Below the pieces are notes generated by a model, which worked only from the letters and a program-made list of their open reading frames with translations, made no database searches and was not told where the DNA came from. From Planotetraspora silvatica (GTDB lineage: Bacteria > Actinomycetota > Actinomycetes > Streptosporangiales > Streptosporangiaceae), in NCBI RefSeq assembly GCF_016863315.1, contig NZ_BOOQ01000030.1, forward strand, positions 124,001 to 188,000: 64,000 bases of DNA, written 5' to 3'. Positions 51,988-60,439 of this stretch are shown piece by piece; within the stretch, counting starts at the first letter, position 1, and every line of letters begins with the position of its first letter. The translations under genes and the position numbers were made by a program.

Positions 51988-52563
51988 TCAGGGGACCTGC
52001 ACAAGTCGCCGGACGGCGTCGACCACGGTGGAGCGCCGGCGCGCGAGATCCGTGGGATCGGCGACGAGGTCGGTGACCTCGTCGGGGAGGAAGGTCCAGG
52101 CCAGGGCAATGCCCTGGACGAGGAAGACGAGCTGCTCGGCGTCGAAGCGCGTCGTCACCGTGCCGGTCGCCTGCGCGGCCCGGATGGCGTCGATCTTGTG
52201 CAGGCCCGCCTCGTCCGAGCTCGCGATCCGGTCGCCGGATCCACCGCGCTCGAGGCTGTGCCAGGCCACGATCCGCGCGATGTCCGGGTTCTTCGCGTGA
52301 CCGTCGAACAACCTGCCGGCGTACCCGGGGAGATCGTCAGGGGTGATCGGGATCTCGGTCACCGTCTCGGTGACGATGCGGTCGAAGACCGCGTCGAACA
52401 GGCCTTCCTTGCTGCCGAAGTAGGTGTAGATCAGGCCGGGGCTGCAGCCTGCGCGTGCGGCGATCGCGTCGGTGCGGGTGGCGGCGATGCCCCGCGCGGC
52501 GAACTCCGCCAAGGCGGCGTCGAGCAGGTTGCGCTTCTTCGTGTCGGGATCCCGGGTGACCAC
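51988..52563 (-). CDS. TetR-family transcriptional repressor
   Basis: 191 residues from the GTG at 52563. The TetR helix-turn-helix is plain: RNLLDAALAEFAARGIAATR, then IAARAGCSPGLIYTYFGSKEGLF. The C-terminal domain binds an unknown ligand. It diverges from an SDR gene, and two copies of a long palindromic element lie between them; autoregulation and control of the SDR are expected. Confidence 0.93.
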   Translation of the reverse strand: MVTRDPDTKKRNLLDAALAEFAARGIAATRTDAIAARAGCSPGLIYTYFGSKEGLFDAVFDRIVTETVTEIPITPDDLPGYAGRLFDGHAKNPDIARIVAWHSLERGGSGDRIASSDEAGLHKIDAIRAAQATGTVTTRFDAEQLVFLVQGIALAWTFLPDEVTDLVADPTDLARRRSTVVDAVRRLVQVP

Positions 52564-52576
52564 CCGCTCACAATAA

Positions 52577-52599
52577 TTTATTGAGCGCTCGTTTGACAA
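52577..52599. promoter_or_regulatory. TetR operator copy 1
   Basis: Core palindrome GAGCGCTC (52583-52590) flanked by TTTATT and GTTTGACAA. It sits 14 bp upstream of the TetR start. Copy 2 is the reverse complement of this 23-bp element with one mismatch. Confidence 0.85.
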
Positions 52600-52630
52600 C
52601 TTGTCGCATCGTGTGATCGGCTGAAGTCGG

Positions 52631-52653
52631 TTATCAAACGAGCGCTCAATAAA
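52631..52653. promoter_or_regulatory. TetR operator copy 2
   Basis: Inverted copy of copy 1, core GAGCGCTC at 52640-52647, centre to centre 57 bp. It lies 20 bp upstream of the SDR start and likely overlaps its promoter or leader. Confidence 0.85.
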
Positions 52654-52672
52654 GAGCGGGATGGAGCAGATC

Positions 52673-53533
52673 ATGGCGAACAAGGTGTGGTTCATCACCG
52701 GCACCTCACGCGGCTTCGGCCGGGCCCTCGCTGAAGCGGCGCTGGACCGGGGGGACTCGGTCGTGGCCACCGCACGCGACACAAGATTCCTCGACGACCT
52801 GGTCAGAGGGAGCGCCGGCCGCGCCGTCGCCGTGCCGCTGGACGTCACCGACGAGACCGCCGCCGAAACGGCGATCGCCGCCGGTGTCGAGGCCTTCGGC
52901 CGCATCGACGTCGTCGTCAACAACGCCGGCTACGCGGACTTCGGCTCCATCGAGGAGACGCCGCCCGCGCGGTTCCGGGCCCAGATCGAAACCAACCTGT
53001 TCGGCGTCGTCAACGTCAGCCGCGTCGCGATCCCGGTGTTCCGGCAGCAGGGACACGGCCGGTTCATCCAGTTCTCCACCATCGGCGGACGACGCGCCGG
53101 CGGCCCCGGCCTGGCCGCCTACACTGCGGCCAAGCACGGCGTCGAAGGCTTCTCCGAAGCCCTGGCATCCGAGACCGCGCCCTTCGGGGTCAAGGTCACG
53201 CTGATCGAGCCCGGCGGCTTCCGCACCGACTGGGCCGGCTCGTCCATGACGGTCATCGAGCCCGGCGACGCGTACCAGCAGACCCTTGGCGTCCTGCTCG
53301 GCATCTTCCGCAGCGGCATGCAGGCGGCGGGTGACCCGGCCAAGGCGGCCCAGGTGATCCTGCAGGTGGCGGACATGGACGAACCGCCGCTGCGGCTGCC
53401 GCTGGGCACCGACGCCGTCACCCTCATCAGGCAGGGCGACGAGGCCAAACTCGCCGAGATCGCCGCGTGGGAGACACTGTCCGTCTCCACCGACGCCGAC
53501 GACGCCGTCCACCCGGACCTGAGCCGCCTGTGA
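52673..53533 (+). CDS. Short-chain dehydrogenase/reductase
   Basis: 286 residues from the ATG at 52673; an ATG at 52661 is in frame, but GGAG lies 6 bp upstream of the later start. Motifs: TGTSRGFG near the N-terminus, NNAGY, a serine in FSTIGG, and YTAAK. The glycine pattern GTSRGFG is common in SDRs acting on small carbonyls. It is controlled, by position, by the divergent TetR and its two operators. The substrate is unknown. Confidence 0.93.
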   Translation: MANKVWFITGTSRGFGRALAEAALDRGDSVVATARDTRFLDDLVRGSAGRAVAVPLDVTDETAAETAIAAGVEAFGRIDVVVNNAGYADFGSIEETPPARFRAQIETNLFGVVNVSRVAIPVFRQQGHGRFIQFSTIGGRRAGGPGLAAYTAAKHGVEGFSEALASETAPFGVKVTLIEPGGFRTDWAGSSMTVIEPGDAYQQTLGVLLGIFRSGMQAAGDPAKAAQVILQVADMDEPPLRLPLGTDAVTLIRQGDEAKLAEIAAWETLSVSTDADDAVHPDLSRL

Positions 53534-53574
53534 GCCGGGCGTCGACGCGTGTGATCGGCGCGGGCTTTTCACCG

Positions 53575-53595
53575 GGCTGACGTGACGGGTCAGCC
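53575..53595 (+). terminator. Possible weak terminator after the SDR gene
   Basis: GGCTGAC (53575-53581) and GTCAGCC (53589-53595) form a 7-bp stem with a 7-nt loop, 41 bp after the SDR stop. Confidence 0.4.
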
Positions 53596-53729
53596 TGGTC
53601 TGCCGACGGGTCTGATCCGGTCCGGAAATAAATCGGTGTCCCGTCCACGCTTGGTTCGGTACATTCGCCACGAATCACGCGTTGCCCCGACATCGCAGCG
53701 CGCACCTTGATGACGGAGGGGAGCCGGTC

Positions 53730-53837
53730 ATGCGTCACCGCATCGCTGTCGTCATTCCCCAGTCCCAGTATGAGGTGATCCTGGTGTCTTCGTCGGTGAC
53801 CGATGCCGGCCGCGCGGCCGGCACCGGGCGTCCGTGA
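53730..53837 (+). CDS. Leader ORF of 35 codons upstream of the EF-G paralogue
   Basis: A short ORF, ATG at 53730 to TGA at 53837, preceded by GGAGGGGAG at an ideal distance, a better ribosome site than that of most full genes in the window. The product begins MRHRIAVVIPQSQYEVILVS and ends Gly/Arg/Pro-rich. The 154 bp between its stop and the EF-G start hold GC-rich inverted segments (for example around 53869-53890, CCGGCACTGAGCCGG). This layout, translated leader then structured RNA then a ribosome-related gene, is the one used in ribosome-mediated attenuation. Whether the peptide has any role itself is unknown. Confidence 0.5.
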   Translation: MRHRIAVVIPQSQYEVILVSSSVTDAGRAAGTGRP

Positions 53838-53991
53838 CGAACGCCTGACCCCTTGTCCGCCCGGCACTGAGCCGGTCGGGTACGTCCCGATGCGGTGACG
53901 CCGCGTCAGGGGTTTCCGCGTGGCCTTAGCTCAGGCCGTTCTGTCCGGAATCGCGCTGTCCTGTTCGGATTTCCCTGAAGGGCCACGGACC

Positions 53992-56097
53992 GTGCGCACC
54001 AACCTGCACCGTCATCTCACCGACCCGCTGACCGGCGTTCGCAATCTGGGCATCCTCGCTCACGTCGACGCGGGCAAGACCACCATCACCGAACGGATCC
54101 TGTACGTGACTGGCGCCACCTACAAACGTGGCGAGGTACACGACGGGACGACCGTCACCGACTTCGACTCCCAGGAGCGCGACCGTGGCATCACCATCTT
54201 CGCCGCGGCCGTGAGCTGCGTATGGGACGGCCACCGGATCAATCTGATCGACACCCCAGGCCACGTCGACTTCTCCGACGAGGTGGAACGCTCGCTGCGG
54301 GTGCTCGACGGCGCCATCGCGGTGTTCGACGGAGTCGCGGGAGTCGAACCGCAGAGTGAGTCGGTGTGGCGGCAGGCCGACCGGTACGGCGTGCCGAGGA
54401 TCGCCTTCGTCAACAAGCTGGACCGCGCGGGCGCCGACCTCGACACGGTGGTCGAGTCGATCCGCGAGCGACTGCGGGTGGCCACGCTGGTGGTCCAGAT
54501 GCCGATCGGGCGGGAGGACGGTTTCACCGGCGTGGTGGATCTCCTTCGCATGCGGTCGGTGATCTGGGCCGACGGCCGTGACACGTTCACGGAGGGCCCG
54601 GTGCCGGACGACCTGCGGGACGAGGCGCACCGGCGCCGCCGGCAACTCGAGGAGGCGGTGGCCGAACTGCATCCGATCGCGCTGGAGGAGTTCTGCGCGG
54701 AGTCGGCGATCTCCGCACGGACTCTCGCCGCCGCGCTGCGCGACCTGACCGGCACCGGTGAGGGACTGGTGGTGTTGTGCGGATCCGCCTACCGCAACCG
54801 CGGGATCGAACCGCTGCTCGACGCCGCCGTGTCCTACCTGCCCTCGCCACTGGATGTGCCTGCCGTACGAGGCGTCCAGGACGGCGCGGTGCAGGAGCGG
54901 GCCGCCGACCCGGCGGCGCCGTTCGCCGCGCTGGTCTTCAAGGTGAGTTCGACCGCCACGGGGCGGCTGACCTACCTGCGGGTGTACTCGGGGACGGTCC
55001 AGAGAGGAGAGACGGTGCTGGACGCCGGCGCACGCCGTACCGAGCGGATCGGCCGCATCCTGCGGGTCCAGGCCGAACGGCACACGGAGGTGGACCGGGC
55101 GGTGGCCGGGGACATCGTCGCGGTGGTCGGGCTGAAGGCGGCCCGTACCGGCGCCACTTTGTGCGTCCCCTCCGCGCCGTTGGTCTTCGAACCGCCGGCG
55201 GCGGCCGACCCGGTGGTGTCGGTGGCGGTCGAGGCCCGCAGGAGCACCGACGCCGACCGGTTCGCGTCGGCGCTGGCACGACTGGCGGAGGAGGATCCGT
55301 CGCTCGCGGTCCGGACCGACCCCGAGACCGGTCAGACGGTGTTGTCGGGGATGGGCGAGCTGCATCTGGAGGTCGCGGTGGAGAAGATCCGTCGTACCCA
55401 TGGGCTGGACGTCGACGTCGGCCGGCCGCAGGTGGCCCACCGGGAGACGGTCGTCCGCGGGGTGTCCGGACTGCTGTACCGGCACGTCAAGCAGGACGGA
55501 GGCGCCGGTCAGTTCGCCCACGTCGTCCTCGACGTGGCGCCGCTGGACGCGTCTCCGGACGCCGCCTGTGACGACGGCGGTGCGGCGGAGTTCGTGTTCC
55601 GCTCGGCCGTCGTCGGCGGGAGGGTGCCACGGGAGTACGTCCGGGCGGTGGAGGCCGGCTGCCGGGACGCCCTGGCGGACGGCCCGCTCGGCGGTCACCC
55701 GGTGACCGGTCTGCGGGTCACGCTGACCGACGGAGCCACCCATCCCAAGGACTCCTCGGAGATGGCGTTCCGCACGGCAGGCCGGCTCGCCCTGCGGGAG
55801 GCGCTGCGCGCGAGCACGATGGCGTTGCTCGAACCACTGGCCGAGGTCACGGTCACCGTGCCCGACGACGCCGTCGGCGGGGTCCTCGGCGATCTGTCGG
55901 CGCGACGCGGCCAGGTCTCGGGCTCGACCGTGCGGGCGGGCACGGTGGTGATCACCGCGACCGTGCCGCTGGCCGAGATGTTCGGCTACGCGTCCCGGTT
56001 GCGCAGCCGGACCCATGGCAGGGGGACCTTCACCACCCGGGCCGTCGGGTACGCCCCCGTGCCCGGCACGGCGCCGACAGGGACGCAGCCCCGGTAG
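53992..56097 (+). CDS. Elongation factor G paralogue
   Basis: 701 residues from the GTG at 53992 with GAAGG about 9 bp upstream; the open frame extends 24 codons further but without conserved sequence. GTPase motifs: G1 AHVDAGKT (23-30), G2 RDRGITI, G3 DTPGH, G4 NKLD. Domain IV has [12 protein letters not shown], the EF-G signature, rather than that of tetracycline-protection proteins. It is a translational GTPase, probably an accessory EF-G2-type factor or a ribosome-protection/recycling protein, not the main fusA, which would sit beside rpsL/rpsG and tuf. Those genes are absent here. Likely regulated through the leader ORF just upstream. Confidence 0.9.
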   Translation: MRTNLHRHLTDPLTGVRNLGILAHVDAGKTTITERILYVTGATYKRGEVHDGTTVTDFDSQERDRGITIFAAAVSCVWDGHRINLIDTPGHVDFSDEVERSLRVLDGAIAVFDGVAGVEPQSESVWRQADRYGVPRIAFVNKLDRAGADLDTVVESIRERLRVATLVVQMPIGREDGFTGVVDLLRMRSVIWADGRDTFTEGPVPDDLRDEAHRRRRQLEEAVAELHPIALEEFCAESAISARTLAAALRDLTGTGEGLVVLCGSAYRNRGIEPLLDAAVSYLPSPLDVPAVRGVQDGAVQERAADPAAPFAALVFKVSSTATGRLTYLRVYSGTVQRGETVLDAGARRTERIGRILRVQAERHTEVDRAVAGDIVAVVGLKAARTGATLCVPSAPLVFEPPAAADPVVSVAVEARRSTDADRFASALARLAEEDPSLAVRTDPETGQTVLSGMGELHLEVAVEKIRRTHGLDVDVGRPQVAHRETVVRGVSGLLYRHVKQDGGAGQFAHVVLDVAPLDASPDAACDDGGAAEFVFRSAVVGGRVPREYVRAVEAGCRDALADGPLGGHPVTGLRVTLTDGATHPKDSSEMAFRTAGRLALREALRASTMALLEPLAEVTVTVPDDAVGGVLGDLSARRGQVSGSTVRAGTVVITATVPLAEMFGYASRLRSRTHGRGTFTTRAVGYAPVPGTAPTGTQPR

Positions 56098-56106
56098 AAC
56101 CCGGCG

Positions 56107-56136
56107 GTGGCCCCGCCCGAACACGGGCGGGGCCAC
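56107..56136. terminator. Strong bidirectional terminator after the EF-G paralogue
   Basis: GTGGCCCCGCCCG (56107-56119) and CGGGCGGGGCCAC (56124-56136): 13 perfect pairs with loop AACA. It lies between convergent genes, 9 bp after the EF-G stop. Confidence 0.8.
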
Positions 56137-56161
56137 TACGGCCGTCGGCGACGACGTGCCG

Positions 56162-56593
56162 TCACGCGAGAACGGCGTCGCCTGCTGCCCGTGCCCGGCG
56201 TTCCCGCCACAACGCCGCACCGGTGATCAGCGCGCCCATGCCCTCCCAGAGCCCGACGCCGATGAAGGCGCCCGGTGCCACGCCGGTCAGCGCGAGCGTC
56301 GTGAAGAGGGTGAAGGTGACCACGCGGAAGGGGACGGTCCAGAAGAAGAAGGCCCGGAAGTCGACGGCTGCGGCGAGGACGTAGTAGACGCCCATGTTCA
56401 CCGACGCCATCGACGAGGCGGCCATGAAGACGCGCGTGTAGTCGCCCGACGCGCGCTGCTCGGGGCCGATGTGCACGAAACCGAGCATGGACAGCTGCAC
56501 GTCGGGCGCCACCAGCCCGATCAGGCCGAGGACCAGGGCCATGACCCCGAACACCGCCATGGTCCAACCCGACAGGGACCGCGGGAGTCGCAC
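56162..56593 (-). CDS. Small four-helix membrane protein of unknown function
   Basis: 143 residues from the GTG at 56593, chosen because GGAGG lies 6 bp upstream; the ATG two codons earlier would have the ribosome site immediately against it. Four hydrophobic segments are visible: AVFGVMALVLGLIGLVAP, ASVNMGVYYVLAAAV, FFWTVPFRVVTFTLFTTLALTG and AFIGVGLWEGMGALITGAALW. I do not recognise a characterised family. A large frame overlapping the beta-lactamase-like gene on the other strand is its non-coding upstream extension. Confidence 0.8.
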   Translation of the reverse strand: MRLPRSLSGWTMAVFGVMALVLGLIGLVAPDVQLSMLGFVHIGPEQRASGDYTRVFMAASSMASVNMGVYYVLAAAVDFRAFFFWTVPFRVVTFTLFTTLALTGVAPGAFIGVGLWEGMGALITGAALWRERRARAAGDAVLA

Positions 56594-56599
56594 TGACAT

Positions 56600-56959
56600 C
56601 CTCCAGTGATCAGACCGATGGATCTTCGGCTTGGGACCCCAGCATGATCTCCGGTCGTGCCGCTCATCGTCACGAGATCGAGGAATCCTCCACGCCGAAC
56701 GCCGGCCGTGCGGACGTGGGTGGAGTGGACGTGGGTGGAGCGGCGAAGACGGGTGCAGCCGACCTGCGTCCACTCGGCTGAGGCGGCACGGCATATCGGC
56801 GGAAACATCAGGCGGGGGACCGGGCGCCCCCGTAGTTTGAATCGAGCGCCCAGACGGAAGAGTTCGCAGCCGTCGCCGCCCGAGCGAGCCGACGGAGCCG
56901 ATCCGACGGTGATTCTTCCGTCGAGGCGGGCGCGGACCGCATAGGCGAAAGGTGGACCG
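56600..56959. other. Intergenic region of 360 bp with a tandem repeat
   Basis: Divergent region between the membrane protein and the serine hydrolase. No gene is supported. It contains two tandem 15-bp units GGACGTGGGTGGAG(T/C) at 56712-56741. The sequence CCCGTAGTTTGAATCGAGC (about 56829) is the most AT-rich part and could hold the hydrolase promoter. Confidence 0.5.
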
Positions 56960-58135
56960 ATGACCGGCCTGCACGACATCCTGCTGCGGCACGTCGGCGA
57001 AGGATCGGCGCCGGGAGCGGTGGGCCTGGTGGCCCGCGGTGACCGGGTCGAGGTGGAGGCCGTCGGTTCCACCGGCGTGGACGGCACCTGCCCGATGGCC
57101 AGAGATTCGATCTTCCGGATCGCTTCGATCACCAAGCCCATCACCGCGGCGGCGGTCATGATGCTGGTCGAGGACGGCCGGATCGTGCTGGACGACCCGG
57201 TCGAGCGGTGGCTGCCGGAACTGGCGTCGCCCGTCGTCGTCCGCACGCCGAAGAGCCCGGTCGACGACGTGGTCCCGGCCGCCCGGCCGATCACCGTGAG
57301 TGATCTGCTCACCTTCCGCGCCGGGTACGGCTTCCCCTCCGACTTCTCGCTCCCGGCGGTCGGGCTGTTGTTCAGCGAGCTGAGGCAGGGGCCGCCGCAG
57401 CCGCAGCACGTCGTGGCGCCGGACGAATGGATGGCGGCGCTGTCCCGCATCCCATTGCTGCACCAGCCGGGTGACGCCTGGCTGTACAACACCTGTTCCG
57501 ACATCCAGGGCGTGTTGATCGCCCGCGTCTCGGGCCTCCCGCTGACCGAGTTCCTGGCGGAGCGCCTGTTCGAGCCCCTGGGAATGGCCGACACCGGATT
57601 CGAGGTGCCGGCCGGCGAACTCGACCGGTTCACCGCCTACTACCGAACCGATCCGGCGGGCGGCCTCGAGCTGGTCGACGCCCCTGACGGCCAGTGGAGC
57701 AGCGCTCCCGCGTTCCCCTCCGGCGCGGGCGGGCTGGTCTCGACCGTCGACGACTGGCACTCCTTCGCCCGGATGTTGCTCGCGGAAGGCACCGTCGGCG
57801 GCCGCTCGCTGCTGTCCCCCGCCTCGGTGCGGCGGATGACGACCGACCACCTCACCCGGTCCCAGCGCGATGCCGGGGTGTTGTTCCTGGAAGGCCAGGG
57901 CTGGGGCTTCGGCGGGTCGGTCGACGTCGAGGACGTCGACCCCTGGAACGTGGTGGGACGCTACGGCTGGGTCGGGGGCACGGGAACGGCGGCGCACATC
58001 ACCGCGTCCACCGGCATGGTCACCATCCTGCTCACCCAGCTTGAGCTGGCCGGACCGACCCCGCCGGCCGTGATGCGGGACTTCTGGCGGTACGCCGCCG
58101 GCGGCTGGTCCGGGCCCTCTCACGACTGCGAGTGA
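56960..58135 (+). CDS. Serine hydrolase of the class C beta-lactamase / esterase family
   Basis: 391 residues, no signal peptide. The SxxK motif is SITK (Ser56, Lys59) and the second catalytic element is Tyr176 in WLYNTCSD; the closing GYGWVGGTGT is the KTG-like strand. The GVLIARVSGLPLTEFLAERLFEPLGM stretch is standard for these enzymes. Members act as esterases, D-aminopeptidases or peptidases; real beta-lactamase activity is rare among cytoplasmic forms. It stands alone. Confidence 0.92.
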   Translation: MTGLHDILLRHVGEGSAPGAVGLVARGDRVEVEAVGSTGVDGTCPMARDSIFRIASITKPITAAAVMMLVEDGRIVLDDPVERWLPELASPVVVRTPKSPVDDVVPAARPITVSDLLTFRAGYGFPSDFSLPAVGLLFSELRQGPPQPQHVVAPDEWMAALSRIPLLHQPGDAWLYNTCSDIQGVLIARVSGLPLTEFLAERLFEPLGMADTGFEVPAGELDRFTAYYRTDPAGGLELVDAPDGQWSSAPAFPSGAGGLVSTVDDWHSFARMLLAEGTVGGRSLLSPASVRRMTTDHLTRSQRDAGVLFLEGQGWGFGGSVDVEDVDPWNVVGRYGWVGGTGTAAHITASTGMVTILLTQLELAGPTPPAVMRDFWRYAAGGWSGPSHDCE

Positions 58136-58233
58136 GCGGTCACGGTGGGTGATGGAACGGGTCGCTTTCGCGACCGGCCCGATGCCTGGTAAGCTCTCCC
58201 GCAGTTGCAGTTGTGGTACCCATAGAACTCTAT

Positions 58234-58266
58234 GTGCACCTGACGGGATGTATCCGACGGGTGCAC
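58234..58266 (+). promoter_or_regulatory. Structured leader of the cold-shock gene
   Basis: GTGCACC (58234-58240) and GGTGCAC (58260-58266) can form a 7-bp stem about 100-130 bp upstream of the start, just after the small inverted repeat ATAGA-AC-TCTAT. The 230 bp between the hydrolase and csp genes hold no ORF of merit; a long structured 5' UTR is common for cold-shock mRNAs. Confidence 0.45.
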
Positions 58267-58365
58267 TGCTGTTTGGCCGGTCATCTCCGGATGGGCTCAT
58301 TGCGGCGACGCGGAATCCGTGCAGTGCGGATTCCGGCTCTGCCCCCTCATCGAAGGAGATTTGAT

Positions 58366-58569
58366 ATGGCTACCGGAACCGTGAAGTGGTTCAACGCGGA
58401 AAAGGGCTTCGGCTTCATCGAGCAGGACGGCGGCGGCGCCGACGTCTTCGCGCACTACTCGAACATCGCCGCCCAGGGCTACCGCGAGCTCCAGGAAGGC
58501 CAGAAGGTGTCGTTCGACGTCACGCAGGGCCAGAAGGGCCCGCAGGCGGAGAACATCGTTCCCGTCTGA
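58366..58569 (+). CDS. Cold-shock protein (CspA family)
   Basis: 67 residues, the standard length. RNP1 KGFGFIEQ (13-20) and RNP2 VFAHYS (27-32) are intact in a single cold-shock domain; the start [14 protein letters not shown] is nearly invariant in actinomycetes. It binds single-stranded RNA/DNA and melts structure. AAGGAGAT is an ideal ribosome site. A very strong terminator follows. Confidence 0.97.
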   Translation: MATGTVKWFNAEKGFGFIEQDGGGADVFAHYSNIAAQGYRELQEGQKVSFDVTQGQKGPQAENIVPV

Positions 58570-58581
58570 CAAGTCGTCACT

Positions 58582-58615
58582 GAAAGGCCCGCGCCTCTTG
58601 AGGCGCGGGCCTTTC
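58582..58615. terminator. Very strong terminator after the cold-shock gene
   Basis: GAAAGGCCCGCGCCTC (58582-58597) and GAGGCGCGGGCCTTTC (58600-58615) are perfectly complementary over 16 bp with only TT between; the last pairs open to give a small loop. The 3' arm ends in CTTTC and is followed by GGCTTT. Confidence 0.85.
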
Positions 58616-58649
58616 GGCTTTACCGGGGCCCTTTCGCTCGGTCGTTGTT

Positions 58650-58892
58650 TCACACCCACGAGACGATGAGCCGGTTGTGCGGCCGGTCGAAGACGAAGCG
58701 GCCATTGCGGCCATTGGCGGCCTCGAAACGCTCGTTTTCCTTGCGGGCACCGCCGGGCTGGATCTCGAAATGCGCGGCTCGGTGCCGATAGCCCTCTCGG
58801 CCATGTCGCCGGGGTGGTGGCCGTGCAGTGCGTACCAGTAGCAGTACAGGGTGATGAACGGTGCGTACCACCACGTGGATCTTCCCGGGCAC
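58650..58892 (-). pseudogene. Possible frameshifted gene remnant
   Basis: On the minus strand two frames together give protein-like sequence. The first encodes WWYAPFITLYCYWYALHGH and HPGDMAE (about 58800-58875). After a shift in the GAGAGGG stretch near 58796-58802, a second frame reads HFEIQPGGARKENERFEAA, NGRNGRFVFDRPHNRLIVSWV and stops at 58650. Neither frame alone looks complete, and no good start is seen upstream. It could be a decayed gene or a sequencing frameshift in a real small gene. I do not recognise the family. Confidence 0.35.
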
Positions 58893-58912
58893 GGCCTGGT
58901 TATGGTTGCCGG

Positions 58913-59434
58913 ATGCGATACGAGTGGGGCGAGTACGCCTTCGACGGAGCGGTCACCGTGGAGTGCCCTTCCGCGGACGTCCTGCGCTGGCTGGTGATGC
59001 CCGACCTCATGAGCAGGTGGATAGCCGGCCTGGAGGCAGTCACCCTCATCGATTCGCAGCCCGATGTCGTCGGCGCCCACACCAGACTGGATTACGGAGG
59101 TGGCGCACGCAGCCCGGGCACCTTTCATGGGGAAGTCGTGGAACTGAGTGACCAGATACTCATCCGGTGCTACCGGCCTGCGTTCGCTCAAGACAAGTAC
59201 GAACGGACCGTCCGCTACGACTTGCGCGCCATCGGTGCGGCAACCGCATTGCGCTGCTCGGTGCAGACCAGGCTCCTCGGTGTGCCCGCCGTACTCAGGC
59301 GGCTCCCGCAGCGGAACGAACAGGTGCATCTGAACCGCAGTCTGGAACGGCTGCGCTCCTTGGCTGGAGGGCGGCAACAGCTGCCACTCCTGCGTCGGAT
59401 CCGCGACTCCGGGCTGCAGGCACAGCCTCTCTAA
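58913..59434 (+). CDS. SRPBCC-superfamily protein (polyketide-cyclase/START-like)
   Basis: 173 residues from the ATG at 58913. The pattern MRYEWGEYAFDGAVTVECP...DVLRWLVMPDLMSRWIAGL is typical of SRPBCC ligand-binding proteins, as are the central beta-strands GTFHGEVVELSDQILIRCYR and the long C-terminal helix. They bind hydrophobic small molecules; some are cyclases, others ligand carriers or toxin-like proteins. No operon partner is evident; it converges with kdpC. Confidence 0.75.
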   Translation: MRYEWGEYAFDGAVTVECPSADVLRWLVMPDLMSRWIAGLEAVTLIDSQPDVVGAHTRLDYGGGARSPGTFHGEVVELSDQILIRCYRPAFAQDKYERTVRYDLRAIGAATALRCSVQTRLLGVPAVLRRLPQRNEQVHLNRSLERLRSLAGGRQQLPLLRRIRDSGLQAQPL

Positions 59435-59466
59435 CGGCTCGTCGAGGAAGCCGGGACCGGTGGACC

Positions 59467-60399
59467 TCACCCGCGGAAGGGATACCTCTTGTCGAGCTCG
59501 ATGTTGAGTCGCAGGACGTCGACCCGGGGTTCGCCGATGAAGCCGAGCACCCGACCGTCCTCATTGGCCGTGATCGCTTTGAGCACCGCGTCGTCCGGGA
59601 TGCCGCGTGCCCTGGCGACGCGCGGGGCCTGCAGTCGTGCGTACGCGGGGGAGATGTGTGGATCGAGGCCGCTGCCGCTCGCCGTCACCGCGTCGGCCGG
59701 CACGGCGGGCGTGGCGGGAGCGCGGCCCCGGATCGGCACGATCTCGCCCGGCTGGTAGTCGCCGCCGTACCGGGCGCATTCGACCGGCCGGCCGGCGTAG
59801 GTCGTGAGAAACGGCCTGGCCACGATGCCGCACTGCTCGTTCACGCTGACCACCCGGGTCGGTCTCGTCACGTGCCCGGTCCTGTCGCGGGGCCCGATGA
59901 CCGACAGGACCGCGCCCACGCCGCCCGGGGTGCAGAACGGCCGGGAGCCGTCCACGCCCTCCAGCGCGCCCACGGCCTTGCTGCGGGCGCAGACCTGCGT
60001 GAGCAGGCTGTCCCTGGCCTTGTGCGCGGCGATCTCCGCCGCCTTCCTGGCCGGATCCGCCGGCAGCGTGTCGACGACGTCCTCCGGGCCCAGGTTGCTC
60101 GCACCGGTCGAGGTGGGGTCGTAGCCGGTCCCGGCATTCGACGGACGGCTCTGGAAGTACTGCCTGAGCGGGTCGCCGCTCTTGTCGGTGAACAGCTGGC
60201 CGATGAGCCGGCTGCCGACCGTACGGCCGCCGATCGTGACCATCGAGCCTTCCGCCCGGTCGTGGAGGCCGGGGAGGAGGGCGACACCCCAGACGACGAT
60301 CGGATAGATCACCCCGGTGATCATCGTGATGACGACGAGAGCGCGGACCGCCGCCAGGTGCTGCACCACCCAGCCGGGCGCGCGCGTCATGAGCGACAT
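59467..60399 (-). CDS. kdpC: Potassium-transporting ATPase KdpC with an internal insertion
   Basis: 310 residues from the ATG at 60399 (GGAGG 8 bp upstream). The KdpC core is clear: one membrane helix near 18-40, YFQSRPSNAGTGYDP, GASNLGP, then ASGSGLDPHIS and YARLQAPRVARARG. Typical KdpC proteins have about 190-220 residues. The excess is a block at roughly 131-231 with cysteines at 137, 156, 190 and 208, placed between GASNLGP and VPADAVTASGSG. It would lie outside the membrane, where disulfides could form. KdpC assists assembly of the high-affinity K+ pump. Confidence 0.92.
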   Translation of the reverse strand: MSLMTRAPGWVVQHLAAVRALVVITMITGVIYPIVVWGVALLPGLHDRAEGSMVTIGGRTVGSRLIGQLFTDKSGDPLRQYFQSRPSNAGTGYDPTSTGASNLGPEDVVDTLPADPARKAAEIAAHKARDSLLTQVCARSKAVGALEGVDGSRPFCTPGGVGAVLSVIGPRDRTGHVTRPTRVVSVNEQCGIVARPFLTTYAGRPVECARYGGDYQPGEIVPIRGRAPATPAVPADAVTASGSGLDPHISPAYARLQAPRVARARGIPDDAVLKAITANEDGRVLGFIGEPRVDVLRLNIELDKRYPFRG

Positions 60400-60439
60400 C
60401 GGCACCACCTCCGGCGCGAGCTGAAGATCATCTGGGGTG

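Noticed and set aside
53992-56097. Naming the EF-G paralogue as a tetracycline-resistance ribosomal protection protein
   Set aside because: Domain IV carries the EF-G type [12 protein letters not shown] segment and the G domain is equally EF-G-like; a resistance role would need experimental proof.
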